NCBI GenBank assembly: GCA_963786975.1 | Contig: CAWBBE010000009.1 | Coordinates: 186,001-250,000 of the forward strand | Source: Palsa-506 sp963786975 | Lineage (GTDB): Bacteria; Actinomycetota; Actinomycetes; Streptosporangiales; Streptosporangiaceae | Length of the DNA stretch: 64,000 nt | Direction of reading: 5' to 3' | Shown: piece after piece, positions 29,306-37,810 of the stretch | Numbering within the stretch: the first letter of the stretch is position 1 | Layout of the letters: each line of letters begins with the position of its first letter | Program-made: the position numbers and the translations under genes | The notes under the pieces: generated by a model | What the model saw: the letters and a program-made list of their open reading frames with translations, nothing else | Told to the model about the DNA's origin: nothing | Database searches by the model: none

Positions 29306-29355
29306 TGATCTTGGAGGATCCGGCACGCGCTGACGTGCTGGATCCTCCACGATCA
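29306..29355. repeat. Long near-perfect inverted repeat between divergent genes
   Basis: Two 22-base arms (29306-29327 and 29334-29355) match in 20 positions around a six-base loop CGCTGA; the core is TGGAGGATCC. It lies between the starts of cobS and the RibD-like gene, with no T-run, so it is more likely a regulatory or REP-like palindrome than a terminator. Confidence 0.75.
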
Positions 29356-29437
29356 CGAAGCGGGACTCGGCGGGCAGGCTGGCGCGGTGGTGGTGACTGC
29401 TGCCGCTGGCCGGCACGGTGACTGAGAGGCGGGCAGT

Positions 29438-30229
29438 GTGGCGGAGCGACCTTATGTGCTGCTGTCGGTGGCCGCCTCGGTCGACGGCTACATCGACGAC
29501 GCCAGCGCCCGGCGGCTGATCCTGTCCGACGCCGCGGACCTGGACCGGGTTGACGAGCTCCGGGCCGGCTGCGACGCGATCCTGGTGGGCGCGGGGACCA
29601 TCCGCCGCGACAACCCCCGGCTGCTGGTGCGGTCACCGGCGCGCCGGGCCGCGCGGCTGGCCCGCGGGCTGACCGCGAGCCCGGCCAAGGTCACGCTGAC
29701 CCGCAGCGGTGATCTCGACCCGGCGGCGAGCTTCTTCACCGCCGGCGACCCGCCTGGCGGCCCGTCCGGCGACCCGCCTGGTGGCCCGCCCACCGCCGGC
29801 GGCCCGCCTGGCGGCCCGCCATCCGGCGGCCCGGCCGCTGACCCGCGCGGCGGTCCGGACCGGCTGGTCTACACCGGCGCGTCCGCCGCCGGAGCCGCCC
29901 GGGCCCGGCTGGCTGGCGCGGCGACCGTGATCGGCACCGGATCACAGGTGACCGTGCGGGCGGTGCTTGCCGATCTGGCCGGCCGCGGCGTGCGGCGGCT
30001 GCTGGTCGAGGGGGGCACCAGCATGCACACGCTGTTCCTCGCCGCCGGCGCCGCCGACGAGCTGCAGCTGGCGATCGCGCCGTTCTTCGTCGGCGACCCG
30101 GCCGCACCGCGCATCGTCGGCGCCGGGCCGTTCCCGCATAACCCGGCGCACCCGATGCAGCTGGCCGAGGCCCGTCCGGTCGGCGGCCTGGTGCTGCTCC
30201 GCTACCTGCTCGGCCCGCGCCCCGGCTAG
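29438..30229 (+). CDS. RibD C-terminal (DHFR-like) reductase
   Basis: Encodes 263 residues of the pyrimidine reductase domain, without the deaminase half of RibD. Motifs are LLSVAASVDGYIDD, ILVGAGTIRRDNPRLLV and LLVEGGTSMHTLFL, which make the NADPH and substrate pocket. Near residues 105-145 it has a glycine/proline insert of repeated DPPGGP/PPGGPP units that would form a flexible surface loop. A role in riboflavin-like reduction is possible but related proteins act on other substrates. GTG start after GAGAGG. Confidence 0.82.
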   Translation: MAERPYVLLSVAASVDGYIDDASARRLILSDAADLDRVDELRAGCDAILVGAGTIRRDNPRLLVRSPARRAARLARGLTASPAKVTLTRSGDLDPAASFFTAGDPPGGPSGDPPGGPPTAGGPPGGPPSGGPAADPRGGPDRLVYTGASAAGAARARLAGAATVIGTGSQVTVRAVLADLAGRGVRRLLVEGGTSMHTLFLAAGAADELQLAIAPFFVGDPAAPRIVGAGPFPHNPAHPMQLAEARPVGGLVLLRYLLGPRPG

Positions 30230-30368
30230 CACGCCGCCCGCCGGACGGGCAGCACCCGGCTCCGGACGGCCAGCCAGCCAGCCGCGCCAGCCAGCCAGGT
30301 TCAGACGGGCGGATTGCGCCAGCAGCGGAACGGCGCGCGGAGGTCGTGAACCGGCTTATCGTAGTCTT

Positions 30369-30788
30369 ATGGCCGAATACTGGTCGATCGAGGTCTTCGA
30401 CGGGGAAATCCCGGCTTCGCAATGGAAGCAGGCCTACAGCGCCGCCCTGGTCGAGGCCGCCATCTCGCACGGGGCGCACGACTGGAGCTGGATCGAGAGC
30501 CGCTGGGGCGTGGTCTTCGAGGCGTGCTTCACCGAGGACGCGCAATGGGAGGCCTTCCGCGCGCTGCCCGCGGTCCGGGCCGCGCTCGACTCCGTGCCCG
30601 ACCCGGTGAACGGCCTGCTGATCTACCGCGGGCGTGGCGGCGCGTCCGGCGCATCGTCCCCGCGCCGCCCGCGGCCGGTGCCGAGCGCGGGGGCCGTCTC
30701 GCTGCCCGTGCCCGTCGCGGAATCGTACCTGGACCTGACGAATGCGGAAATGCGGGATCCGGGCGGTGATCTGGCTCGCACTGTGTGA
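30369..30788 (+). CDS. Conserved actinomycete protein of unknown function
   Basis: Encodes 139 residues. The core MAEYWSIEVFDGEIPASQW, then RWGVVFEACFTEDAQWEAFR and VPDPVNGLLIYRGRGG, looks like a compact domain kept in many actinomycetes, followed by a proline-rich tail. No activity is known. TATCGT lies six bases before the ATG and no ribosome site is seen. Confidence 0.75.
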   Translation: MAEYWSIEVFDGEIPASQWKQAYSAALVEAAISHGAHDWSWIESRWGVVFEACFTEDAQWEAFRALPAVRAALDSVPDPVNGLLIYRGRGGASGASSPRRPRPVPSAGAVSLPVPVAESYLDLTNAEMRDPGGDLARTV

Positions 30789-30821
30789 GCATGGGACCTC
30801 CGGACAGGGCAGGATGGGGGC

Positions 30822-31409
30822 ATGAGGGATACCAGAGCCTCGGCTGGAGGACTGCGGTCAGCGATCGAGCGAAGCGGGTATTACCCGGGAGTGGTCTCTG
30901 ACGCCGTCTCAGCGGCCCTCGGGCATGAGCCCGTCGTCTCCTACTTTGTGCACCACGACGCGCTGTTCGATCCGGGGATGGAGGTACGGCGCCACATGAC
31001 GGTGCTGGTGCTCACCCCGTCGCGGCTCGTTTACTCACATACCGACGAGCACCCGGCCGACGACACCGATTCCCGTCCGCAGGCCGAGACGAGCACCGAG
31101 GCAGTCCGGTTTTCCCGGATCTCGTCGGTGGCCGTCACCCGTGTCGTGCCGGACCCGGCTTCCTACCTGCCCGGCGTCACCATGCCCACCGAGGTCGTGC
31201 TGACCATCGGCTGGAACGTGCTCTCGCACGTCGAGCTGGAGCCGGCCCACTGCGGAGACGAGAGCTGCGAGGCAGATCACGGATACACCGGGACGATCAC
31301 GGCCGATGACCTGACCATGCGGGTGAGCGAGGCGGCCGACGGCGAGGATGCCGTGCGCCAGGTCCTGGCGTTCGGCCAGGCGCTGTCCGAAGCCACCAGC
31401 CGCCCGTAA
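30822..31409 (+). CDS. DUF5998 family protein
   Basis: Encodes 195 residues. The start RSAIERSGYYPGVVSDAV and the stretch HHDALFDPGMEVRRHMTVLV fit the actinobacterial DUF5998 family, usually encoded just before a phosphatase/nucleotide pyrophosphatase-like gene, as here. A CXDESCEADHG segment suggests possible metal binding. Cytoplasmic; function unknown. Ten bases separate it from the next gene. Confidence 0.8.
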   Translation: MRDTRASAGGLRSAIERSGYYPGVVSDAVSAALGHEPVVSYFVHHDALFDPGMEVRRHMTVLVLTPSRLVYSHTDEHPADDTDSRPQAETSTEAVRFSRISSVAVTRVVPDPASYLPGVTMPTEVVLTIGWNVLSHVELEPAHCGDESCEADHGYTGTITADDLTMRVSEAADGEDAVRQVLAFGQALSEATSRP

Positions 31410-31419
31410 GCAACAGCCG

Positions 31420-32557
31420 ATGACAGATCAGCCGGCGGTTCCGCCGACGCTGCCGCGATACGGCGAGGCTTCCCTGGCCGACCTGGCCGCTTCGCTGCTC
31501 GCCTCGCTCGGCGTCGGCGGCCCGAATCCGCTTGGCCTGGCCCCCGCCGCGCGGCTGTGCCTGCTGGTCGTGGACGGCCTCGGCTGGGAGCTGCTGCGGG
31601 ACCATCAGGCGGCAGCCCCGTTCCTGGCCGAGCTCACCATGACCGGGCGCCCGCTGACGGCAGGCTTCCCGGCCACCACGGTGACCAGCCTGACATCGCT
31701 GGGCACCGGCCAGCCACCCGGCCAGCACGGGATGCTCGGCTATCAGATCGCCGTGCCCGGGCAGGGCAGGCTGCTGAACGCGCTGCGGTGGGACCGGAGC
31801 ATCGACCCGGTCGCCTGGCAGCCGGGACCGACGATCTTCGAGCGGGCGGCCGCCGCCGGGGTGGCCGCACTCCGGGTAGCGCCGGCGCAGCCTCCGCGCG
31901 ACCGGCCTTTCGGTGGCCGCCATGCGCGGCGCGGGCTACCGGGCCGCGGACAGCCTCGGCGCGCTTGTCGCGCAGGCGACGGCCGCGCTGAAGGAATCGG
32001 ACCGGGCGCTGGTGATGGCCTACTACGGGGCGCTGGACGGGACCGGGCACGTCTGCGGCTGCACCTCCGATGCCTGGCGGTACCAGCTGGGCCATGTCGA
32101 CAAGCTGGCCGAGCAGCTTGCGTCGGCGCTGCCGCACGGCACGGTGCTGCACGTGACCGCCGATCACGGCATGGTGGACGTCCCCCCGCATGACCGGATC
32201 GACGTCGACGAGATACCTGAGCTGCGGGCCGGGGTGGCGCTGCTGGGCGGCGAGCCAAGGGCCCGGCACGTCTATGCCGAACCCGGGGCGGCGGCCGACG
32301 TGCTGGCCGCCTGGCGGGAGATCCTGGGCGCCAGGGCGTGGGTGGCGTCCAGGGCCGAGGCGATCTCGGCGGGCTGGTTCGGCGAGGTCGCCGGGCAGAT
32401 GGCGGACCGGATTGGTGACGTGGTCGCCGCCCCGGCCGGGCCCTGGGCGGTGGTCGCGACCAGGGCCGAGCCGCGCGAGTCGGCGCTGATCGGCATGCAC
32501 GGCTCGCTCACCACGTCGGACCAGCTGGTGCCGCAGCTCATGCTGGCCGATCTGTAA
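31420..32557 (+). CDS. Alkaline phosphatase-superfamily protein (nucleotide pyrophosphatase-like), frameshifted
   Basis: The first frame has the metal aspartate in LLVVDGLGWELL and the nucleophile region PATTVTSLTSLGTG. After AGVAALRVAPAQ the expected sequence (LRATGLSVAAMRGAGYR) continues one frame over, because of an extra C in CAGCCTCCG at about 31891. The second frame contains the remaining metal ligands HVTADHGMVDV and runs to 32557. The intact protein would be about 379 residues. It probably cleaves a phosphodiester or nucleotide; linked to DUF5998. Indel error or true lesion not distinguishable. Confidence 0.8.
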
Positions 32558-32586
32558 CGCCCGGGCAGTGTCCGCAGAACGGGCGT

Positions 32587-32659
32587 TTGTCCACAGTCGG
32601 GGCGGGGAACCAGACACCAGCCGAAGCGGTTATGCACAGGAATCGAGAGGTTATCCACA
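32587..32659 (+). promoter_or_regulatory. Cluster of three DnaA-box-like 9-mers
   Basis: TTGTCCACA (32587-32595), TTATGCACA (32630-32638) and TTATCCACA (32651-32659) occur in the same orientation. The first and third match the DnaA box exactly as TTRTCCACA; the second differs in one base. Starts are 43 and 21 bases apart, near whole helical turns. The cluster ends two bases before the sulfurtransferase ATG. No origin genes are nearby. Confidence 0.65.
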
Positions 32660-32661
32660 GC

Positions 32662-33510
32662 ATGAATGCCGCCGCGGGCCTGCTCACCAACCCGGCCACG
32701 CTGGCCCGTGAGCTCGCGGGCGAGGCGCCGCCGCTGATTATCGACGCCCGCTGGCGGCTCGGCGGGCCGCCGGGTGCCGATAGCTACCGGGCCGGTCACC
32801 TGCCGGGGGCCGTCTTCGTCGACCTGGACAGCGACCTGTCCGGCCCGCCCGGCGGCGGCGGCAGGCATCCGCTGCCGGCCGCGGCGGCCTTCCAGGCGGC
32901 GATGCGCCGGGCCGGGGTGAGCGCGGCCCGCCCGGTCGTGGCCTATGACGACGGTGATTGCATCGCCGCCGCCCGCGCCTGGTGGACGCTGCGCTACTTC
33001 GGCCACCGCCGGGTGCGCGTGCTGGACGGCGGGTTCGGCGCGTGGACGGCGGCCGGGCTGCCGGTCAGCGCGGACGTGCCGCAGATCCGGCCGGGCGACT
33101 TCACCGCCGCCGCGGGCGGGATGGCCGTGCTGGACGCGGACGGCGCCGCCGCACTGGCCCGGTCGGGCGTGCTGCTCGATGCCAGGTCGGCGGAGCGGTA
33201 CCGGGGCGAGGCCGAGCCGGTCGATCCGGTTGCCGGGCACATTCCCGGCGCGGTGAGCGCGCCCGTCACCGGCAGCAGCACGCCCGACGGCAGGTTCCGG
33301 CAGCCGGCCGCGCTGGCCCGGCGGTTCGCCGCCCTCGGCGTCACCGCCGGGCGCCCGGCGGCCGCCTACTGCGGCTCCGGCGTCACCGCCGCGCACGAGG
33401 TGCTCGCGCTCGAGCTGGCCGGCCTGCAGGCCGCGCTCTACGTCGGCTCCTGGTCCGGCTGGATCACCGACCCGGGCCGCCCGGTCGCCACCGGCCCGGC
33501 AGCCGGCTAG
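32662..33510 (+). CDS. Rhodanese-type sulfurtransferase
   Basis: Encodes 282 residues with two rhodanese domains: an inactive first one (IDARWRLGG to AWTAAGL) and a second with the catalytic cysteine loop AYCGSGVTA, typical of thiosulfate or mercaptopyruvate sulfurtransferases. It moves a sulfane sulphur to an acceptor such as cyanide or a thiol. The ATG at 32662 was chosen since conserved sequence begins there; no ribosome site is evident and DnaA-like boxes lie right upstream. Confidence 0.9.
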   Translation: MNAAAGLLTNPATLARELAGEAPPLIIDARWRLGGPPGADSYRAGHLPGAVFVDLDSDLSGPPGGGGRHPLPAAAAFQAAMRRAGVSAARPVVAYDDGDCIAAARAWWTLRYFGHRRVRVLDGGFGAWTAAGLPVSADVPQIRPGDFTAAAGGMAVLDADGAAALARSGVLLDARSAERYRGEAEPVDPVAGHIPGAVSAPVTGSSTPDGRFRQPAALARRFAALGVTAGRPAAAYCGSGVTAAHEVLALELAGLQAALYVGSWSGWITDPGRPVATGPAAG

Positions 33511-33574
33511 GGCGCTGGCCGGAGCTGTTCACCGGGTCCGGTGCTGGCCGGCCCGCAACGCGAGGTCCGGCAGG

Positions 33575-34138
33575 CTAGCCGGGCGGCGGCGCGAGGTCCT
33601 GCCGGGCGGTCAGCAGCAGCCAGGTGACCGCGCCGGTGACCAGGGCCGGCCCGGCCGGCCCGGAGCCTGCCGCGGCCCACGCCGCCGCGCTTGCCACGGC
33701 GGCCGCCAGCACCCGGAGCGCGAGCCGCCCGGGACGCCCCCGGCGCACCCGCGCCGCAAGCCGTACGGCAGCAGGCAGCCGCCATGAAATTCCGGCTTTA
33801 ACGGATCCTCCGGCGGCCCGCCACCCGCCGGCTACAGCGTCGCCTGCGCGGCCGCCGGGCATCCCGGCCCGGCCGCCAGGGCCGGCCGGCCAGGCCGGGC
33901 GGCGGGCCGGCTTCGCGTCGGCCATCGCCTCGCCGCGGCCGAACCTGGTCCGCAGCTGCGTGTAGGCGGCCGCCGCCGCGGCGAACCTGGCCGGCTCGCC
34001 GCCGTCCGGCCGGTCCGGGTGGGTGGCGGCGGCGACCCGGCGCCAGGCTGCCCGGACGTCATCGTCGGTCAGATCCGGCCGGGCCGCCAGGCCGAGCACG
34101 GCGAACGGATCGGCGGCCGGCCGCCGCCCGCGGGTCAC
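33575..34138 (-). CDS. J-domain protein with C-terminal membrane segment
   Basis: Encodes 187 residues. The N-terminal J domain (about residues 10-70) has DPFAVLGLAARPDLTDDDVR and the HPD motif in ATHPDRPDGG that stimulates Hsp70. A basic Gly/Pro region follows, then hydrophobic segments at the end (VLAAAVASAAAWAAAG, ALVTGAVTWLLLTA). The GTG overlaps the stop of the ATPase gene (GTGA). It is the last gene of a three-gene operon; it may recruit DnaK to the ATPase complex at the membrane. Confidence 0.82.
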   Translation of the reverse strand: MTRGRRPAADPFAVLGLAARPDLTDDDVRAAWRRVAAATHPDRPDGGEPARFAAAAAAYTQLRTRFGRGEAMADAKPARRPAWPAGPGGRAGMPGGRAGDAVAGGWRAAGGSVKAGISWRLPAAVRLAARVRRGRPGRLALRVLAAAVASAAAWAAAGSGPAGPALVTGAVTWLLLTARQDLAPPPG

Positions 34139-36139
34139 CGGCCCGCCTCCGGGCCGAACACGTCGTCCAGGAACCCGCTGACGTCCGGCGGCAGCTGCCG
34201 GGGAGGCGGCGGGTCAGGCGGCACCCGGCCGGCCTGCCCGTCCGCTGCCTGCCCGTCCGCTGCCGGGCCGTTCGCTGCCCGGCTGGCGGTGGCCTGCCCG
34301 TCGGCTGCCGGGCCGCCGGCTGGCGGCACCGCGGCGAGCGGGCCGGCTGCCGTCCGGCCCGGGGCGGCCGCCCGGCCCGGCCCAGGCAGCGCCGCGGGGC
34401 CGCCGATCAGCCGCTTGACCTGCACGTAGGTCACGCCGCCGCGGTAGATGTAGCCGACCTGGCCGACGTCGAGGGAGCGGATCAGGGCCGGATCCGCGAC
34501 GGGCGCCTGCCGGATCCGCGAGGTTCCCTGATGACCCCAGACCGGGACGCCGAGCAGCCGCCGGGTGGTGTCGGTGAGCTTGCGCATCCCGGCCAGGCCG
34601 GTCACCGGCTCGGGATGCGGGGTGCGCAGCAGCCAGATGCCGCCGTCGGCTGACGCGGCGATCCGGTACCGCTCGTCATCGTCGCCGGCCAGGCCCGTCC
34701 AGGACTGGGCGGACACCTGGACGGCCAGCCCGAGCGACCGGGCCCGCTCGTACAGCTGCCAGATCGGCAGCCGCCTGGATACCGCGCTGAACTCGTCGAC
34801 GGCCAGCAGGATCTCCCTGGCCTGGCCGCCGCCGGGCGGGCTGGCCGCGTAGCTGGCGAGCAGGTCGGTCAGCGCCCTGGCCTGGCCCTCGGCGACCGAG
34901 ATCTCCGCGGTGCCCTCCAGGATGCAGTACCAGGCGTCGGCGTCGGCGAACGCCGCCCGGGCCGTCCAGCCCGCCGCCGAGCCGCCGGAACAGGGTCCGG
35001 AACCGCAGCGCGATATCGCCCAGCTGGCGCCCGGCGGAGCGGATCAGGGCCAGATCGCCGGGCTGCCCGGCGGCCGCGTAGGCCAGCCCGAGCCAGCCGG
35101 GATCGAGCCGGCCGAGAAAGTCTTCCGAGCTGTCCGGCGGTCCGCACGGCGCGTCGACGGCCAGCGCCACCACCGCCTCCATCACGTCCGCGTAGTAGGC
35201 GGCCGCGCCGCTGCCGTGCTCGATCAGGTCGAGCAGCGTGGTCGTCAGCTGCCGCGGCGGCAGGGTCCACAGCGACAGGCTGGCCTCGTCCGGCCAGATC
35301 GCGGTGGCGCGGGCGCCGGCCGCGCGCAGTACCCGCCGGGCCCGGTCCGCGATCCGCCTGGCGTCCGCGCCGCCCTTGCAGTCGAGCACCACGAGCAGCG
35401 GCGGGCGGCCGAGCCCGGCCGCGTGCCGCTGCAGCGCCGTGGCCATGAACCCGGCCCACAGCCGCAGTAAGAGCGTCGTCTTCCCGGTCCCCGTGGTACC
35501 GATCACGACCTGATGCGAGCGCATCCGCTGGTAGGGGATGCTGGCGATCAGGCCCGTGCGATGGCCTACCGTCCTTATCACGGCACCGGCCACGACGGCT
35601 CCGTTTCGGCTGGTCAACGGTACCGAGCCGGGGGCGGCGATCCTGGCCCGGGCGGCCCGCGCCTGATGCCGCCACTGCCGCTGGTCGAAGGTGACAGCCG
35701 AGCCGGGCGACAGGCCGCCGGAACCGGTCTCCATCGAGCGGATCCGGTAGGACCAGCCGAGCCCGCCGGCCGCCAGGCCGAGCGGGATCGCGGCCGGCCC
35801 GATGACCGCGGCGGCCGCCGGATACCGGCCGGCCGCGGCCGCATGCCACATCGCCAGCCAGGCGAGATACGGGGCGGCGAAGACGCGGCGCCAGGACCCG
35901 GCGTCGGCCGCGGTCAGCGCCAGCCAGACGGTGACCATCGGCGCGCAGCGCACGGCCGCGCGATACAGCCGGGCGGACGGCCAGCCGCTGAACCAGGCGG
36001 CGGCCACGGCGCCGGCCGCGACCAGCGATACCGGCGCGGCCGCGACGATCAGCGCGGCGCAGGCCGCGAGCCGGGTCAGCCGCCAGGCGCCGCGGGCCGC
36101 CGCCCGGACCGCGAGCAGGCTGACGTACCGGCCGGTCAC
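34135..36139 (-). CDS. FtsK/TraG-like membrane-anchored ATPase, frameshifted
   Basis: The first frame has four or so hydrophobic N-terminal segments (residues 10-165), then Walker A VIGTTGTGKTTLLLRL and LLVVLDCKGGADARR as in DNA-translocating or conjugation ATPases. After RRLGGGLDGP the expected frame (AAFADADAWYCILEGTAE) continues one frame over because of an extra G in the CCCGGG run at about 34956-34961. The second frame contains the Walker B stretch LLAVDEFSAVSRRLP and the sensor QVSAQSWTGL, and a Pro/Ala-rich tail. Intact length about 667 residues. GTG start overlaps the upstream gene. DNA transfer or segregation is inferred. Confidence 0.8.
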
Positions 36140-36915
36140 CGGGCCGCCCGCGGCGGGACGGCCGGCGCCATCGCGGCACCCGGCGGCAGCGCCCGGATCT
36201 CGATCCTGGCCGCCGCGGCGCCGAGCGCGTCCCTGGCCCGGGTCACGGCGGGCCGGGCGGCGGCGGAGCACAGGTAGACCACCCTGGCGTGCCGCGGCGG
36301 CCGCGCGGGCACCAGCACCTCGGCGGCCGGGCAGCCGTAGTCGCCGGTCCGGCTCAGCAGCTCACGCATGATCGCGGCGGTCCGGGCGACGGTCTTCGGC
36401 GTCAGCTCGGCCTCGATTGCCCAGCACTCGCCCGCCCAGGCGGCCGGGCCGCCGTCCGGCCAGTGCACCTCGCCGTCCGGCAGGTGCTCACGCACCCCCA
36501 CCCGGCCGCCGCGGCGGGCCCGCAGCCGCCGCTCGCTGCGCCAGTGGCCGCCGGCCGCGCGGTAGCCGGCCGCGGACTCCAGCGCGAGCCGGACCGCGAC
36601 CACGGCCCGGATGTGCGCCAGCCGCGATAACGCCGGCGGCGCCTCGGCGTACGGCAGCCCGCAGCTGGCCAGGCCAGCCCTGGTCAGCCAGACCCACGAG
36701 GGGCCGGGGCCGAGCCTGGCCGACTCCGCGAGCCGCCGCCGGCGCCAGCGGGCCGCGATTTCCCGCGCCCTGGGCTCGCCGACACCCAGCACGGAGGCGA
36801 GCTGGTCTAACTGGACGCCGTACATCTCGGCGGCGAACAGCAGCCCGGTGACGTCGCGCCCGGCGAGGTTGCCGCCAGCCGCCGGGGGAGCCGATGCCCC
36901 TTCTGCCGGGATCAC
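36136..36915 (-). CDS. Replic_Relax-like winged-helix protein
   Basis: Encodes 259 residues. An N-terminal winged-helix part (GLLFAAEMYGVQLDQLASVL, WVWLTRAGLASCGL) is followed by HLPDGEVHWPDGG and WAIEAELTPKTVARTAAIM, the acidic ExELT stretch typical of replication-relaxation proteins found beside conjugation-type ATPases. It probably binds DNA. Its stop overlaps the GTG of the ATPase gene. The frame is open to about 36915; an internal start is possible. Confidence 0.65.
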   Translation of the reverse strand: MIPAEGASAPPAAGGNLAGRDVTGLLFAAEMYGVQLDQLASVLGVGEPRAREIAARWRRRRLAESARLGPGPSWVWLTRAGLASCGLPYAEAPPALSRLAHIRAVVAVRLALESAAGYRAAGGHWRSERRLRARRGGRVGVREHLPDGEVHWPDGGPAAWAGECWAIEAELTPKTVARTAAIMRELLSRTGDYGCPAAEVLVPARPPRHARVVYLCSAAARPAVTRARDALGAAAARIEIRALPPGAAMAPAVPPRAAR

Positions 36916-37135
36916 CCGACTATCACATCATGGGCGGCGGCGCGAAGCCGCGCACCGGCCGCAAACCCGGGTTCCGCGGCCGCCCCGGCGCTCCCGGCCA
37001 GGGGGCGGTGCTGGCGGCGGCCGCGGTGGTACGGCACAATGACATCCGGTACCTGCAACTCCGGATGGTCGCCGGCTGCCGCTGGCGATGAGGTCGTTGG
37101 GGAAGACGCACCTCATCTGCTGGCTGGGAGGCCTC

Positions 37136-37734
37136 GTGACCGTACATGGCGTGTTGCAGGTTCACTCTGCGCCCCCGGCGCTGAGCCCGCATATCGAGTG
37201 GGCAGTGGCGGGGGTTATCGGCGTGCCGGTGTCGCTGCCCTGGGTCGACCAGCCGGCGTCGCCGGGCACGGTGCGCACCGAGCTGAACTGGCAGGGCCGG
37301 CCGGGGCCGGCGGGGCGATCACGTCCGCGCTGGCCGGCTGGAACCTGCTCAGGTTCGAGGTCACCGAGGAGGCCAGCGCGGGATGCGACGCGGTCCGTTA
37401 CAGCTGCACCCCGTCGCTCGGCACCTTTTCTGCCGTCATCTCGGCCAATGGTGACGTGCTGGTCCCCGAGGGGCGGCTGCGCGCCGCCATGACGCTCGCG
37501 GCCGCTTCGGTGCCCGCCGGGTTCAGGGCCGGCCTGCCTGCCGCGGACGAGGCCTCGCCGGGCGACGGCATCCGCGGGCTGCGCGAGGTGCACGGGCCGC
37601 GGCACCCGGCGCTGGGCGGCTCGCTGGAGGCCGAGCTCCGGCTGCTGCTCGGCCAGCCCTGGGATGACGAGCTTGAGCCCTTCCGGCATGCCGCGGCCGG
37701 TGCCCCGGTGCGCTGGCTGCACGCCACCGGCTGA
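37136..37734 (+). CDS. DUF3145 family protein, frameshifted
   Basis: The first frame starts GTG 37136 with MTVHGVLQVHSAPPALSPHI and EWAVAGVIGVPVSLPWVDQP, the DUF3145 signature. At the GGGG run 37312-37315 one G is missing; the next frame gives ITSALAGWNLLRFEVTEEAS to WDDELEPFRHAAAGAPVRWL, the normal family end. There is an extra segment of about 25 residues before the last helix. In Streptomyces this family lies downstream of fabF; here it is 3 kb away on the other strand. Function unknown. GGGAGG precedes the GTG. Confidence 0.88.
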
Positions 37735-37810
37735 CCGCGCTGCACCGCCGGCCGGTCCCGGCCGATCGCAGCTGCGACGATGGGCTGAGGCGGCAGGAGG
37801 AGAAGGCAGC

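Noticed and set aside
29306..29355. The hairpin as a cobalamin riboswitch
   Set aside because: No B12-box or multi-stem structure; it is a single simple stem.
32587..32659. DnaA boxes as a replication origin
   Set aside because: Only three boxes, no AT-rich unwinding region and no dnaA, dnaN, gyrB or rpmH nearby.
33575..36915. The ATPase operon as an integrated conjugative element
   Set aside because: No integrase, relaxase, att repeats or tRNA gene close by, and flanking genes are chromosomal.
36916..37135. Short plus-strand frame starting near 36914 (Gly/Arg-rich)
   Set aside because: Biased composition, no ribosome site, no resemblance; the region is probably the promoter zone between Replic_Relax and DUF3145.
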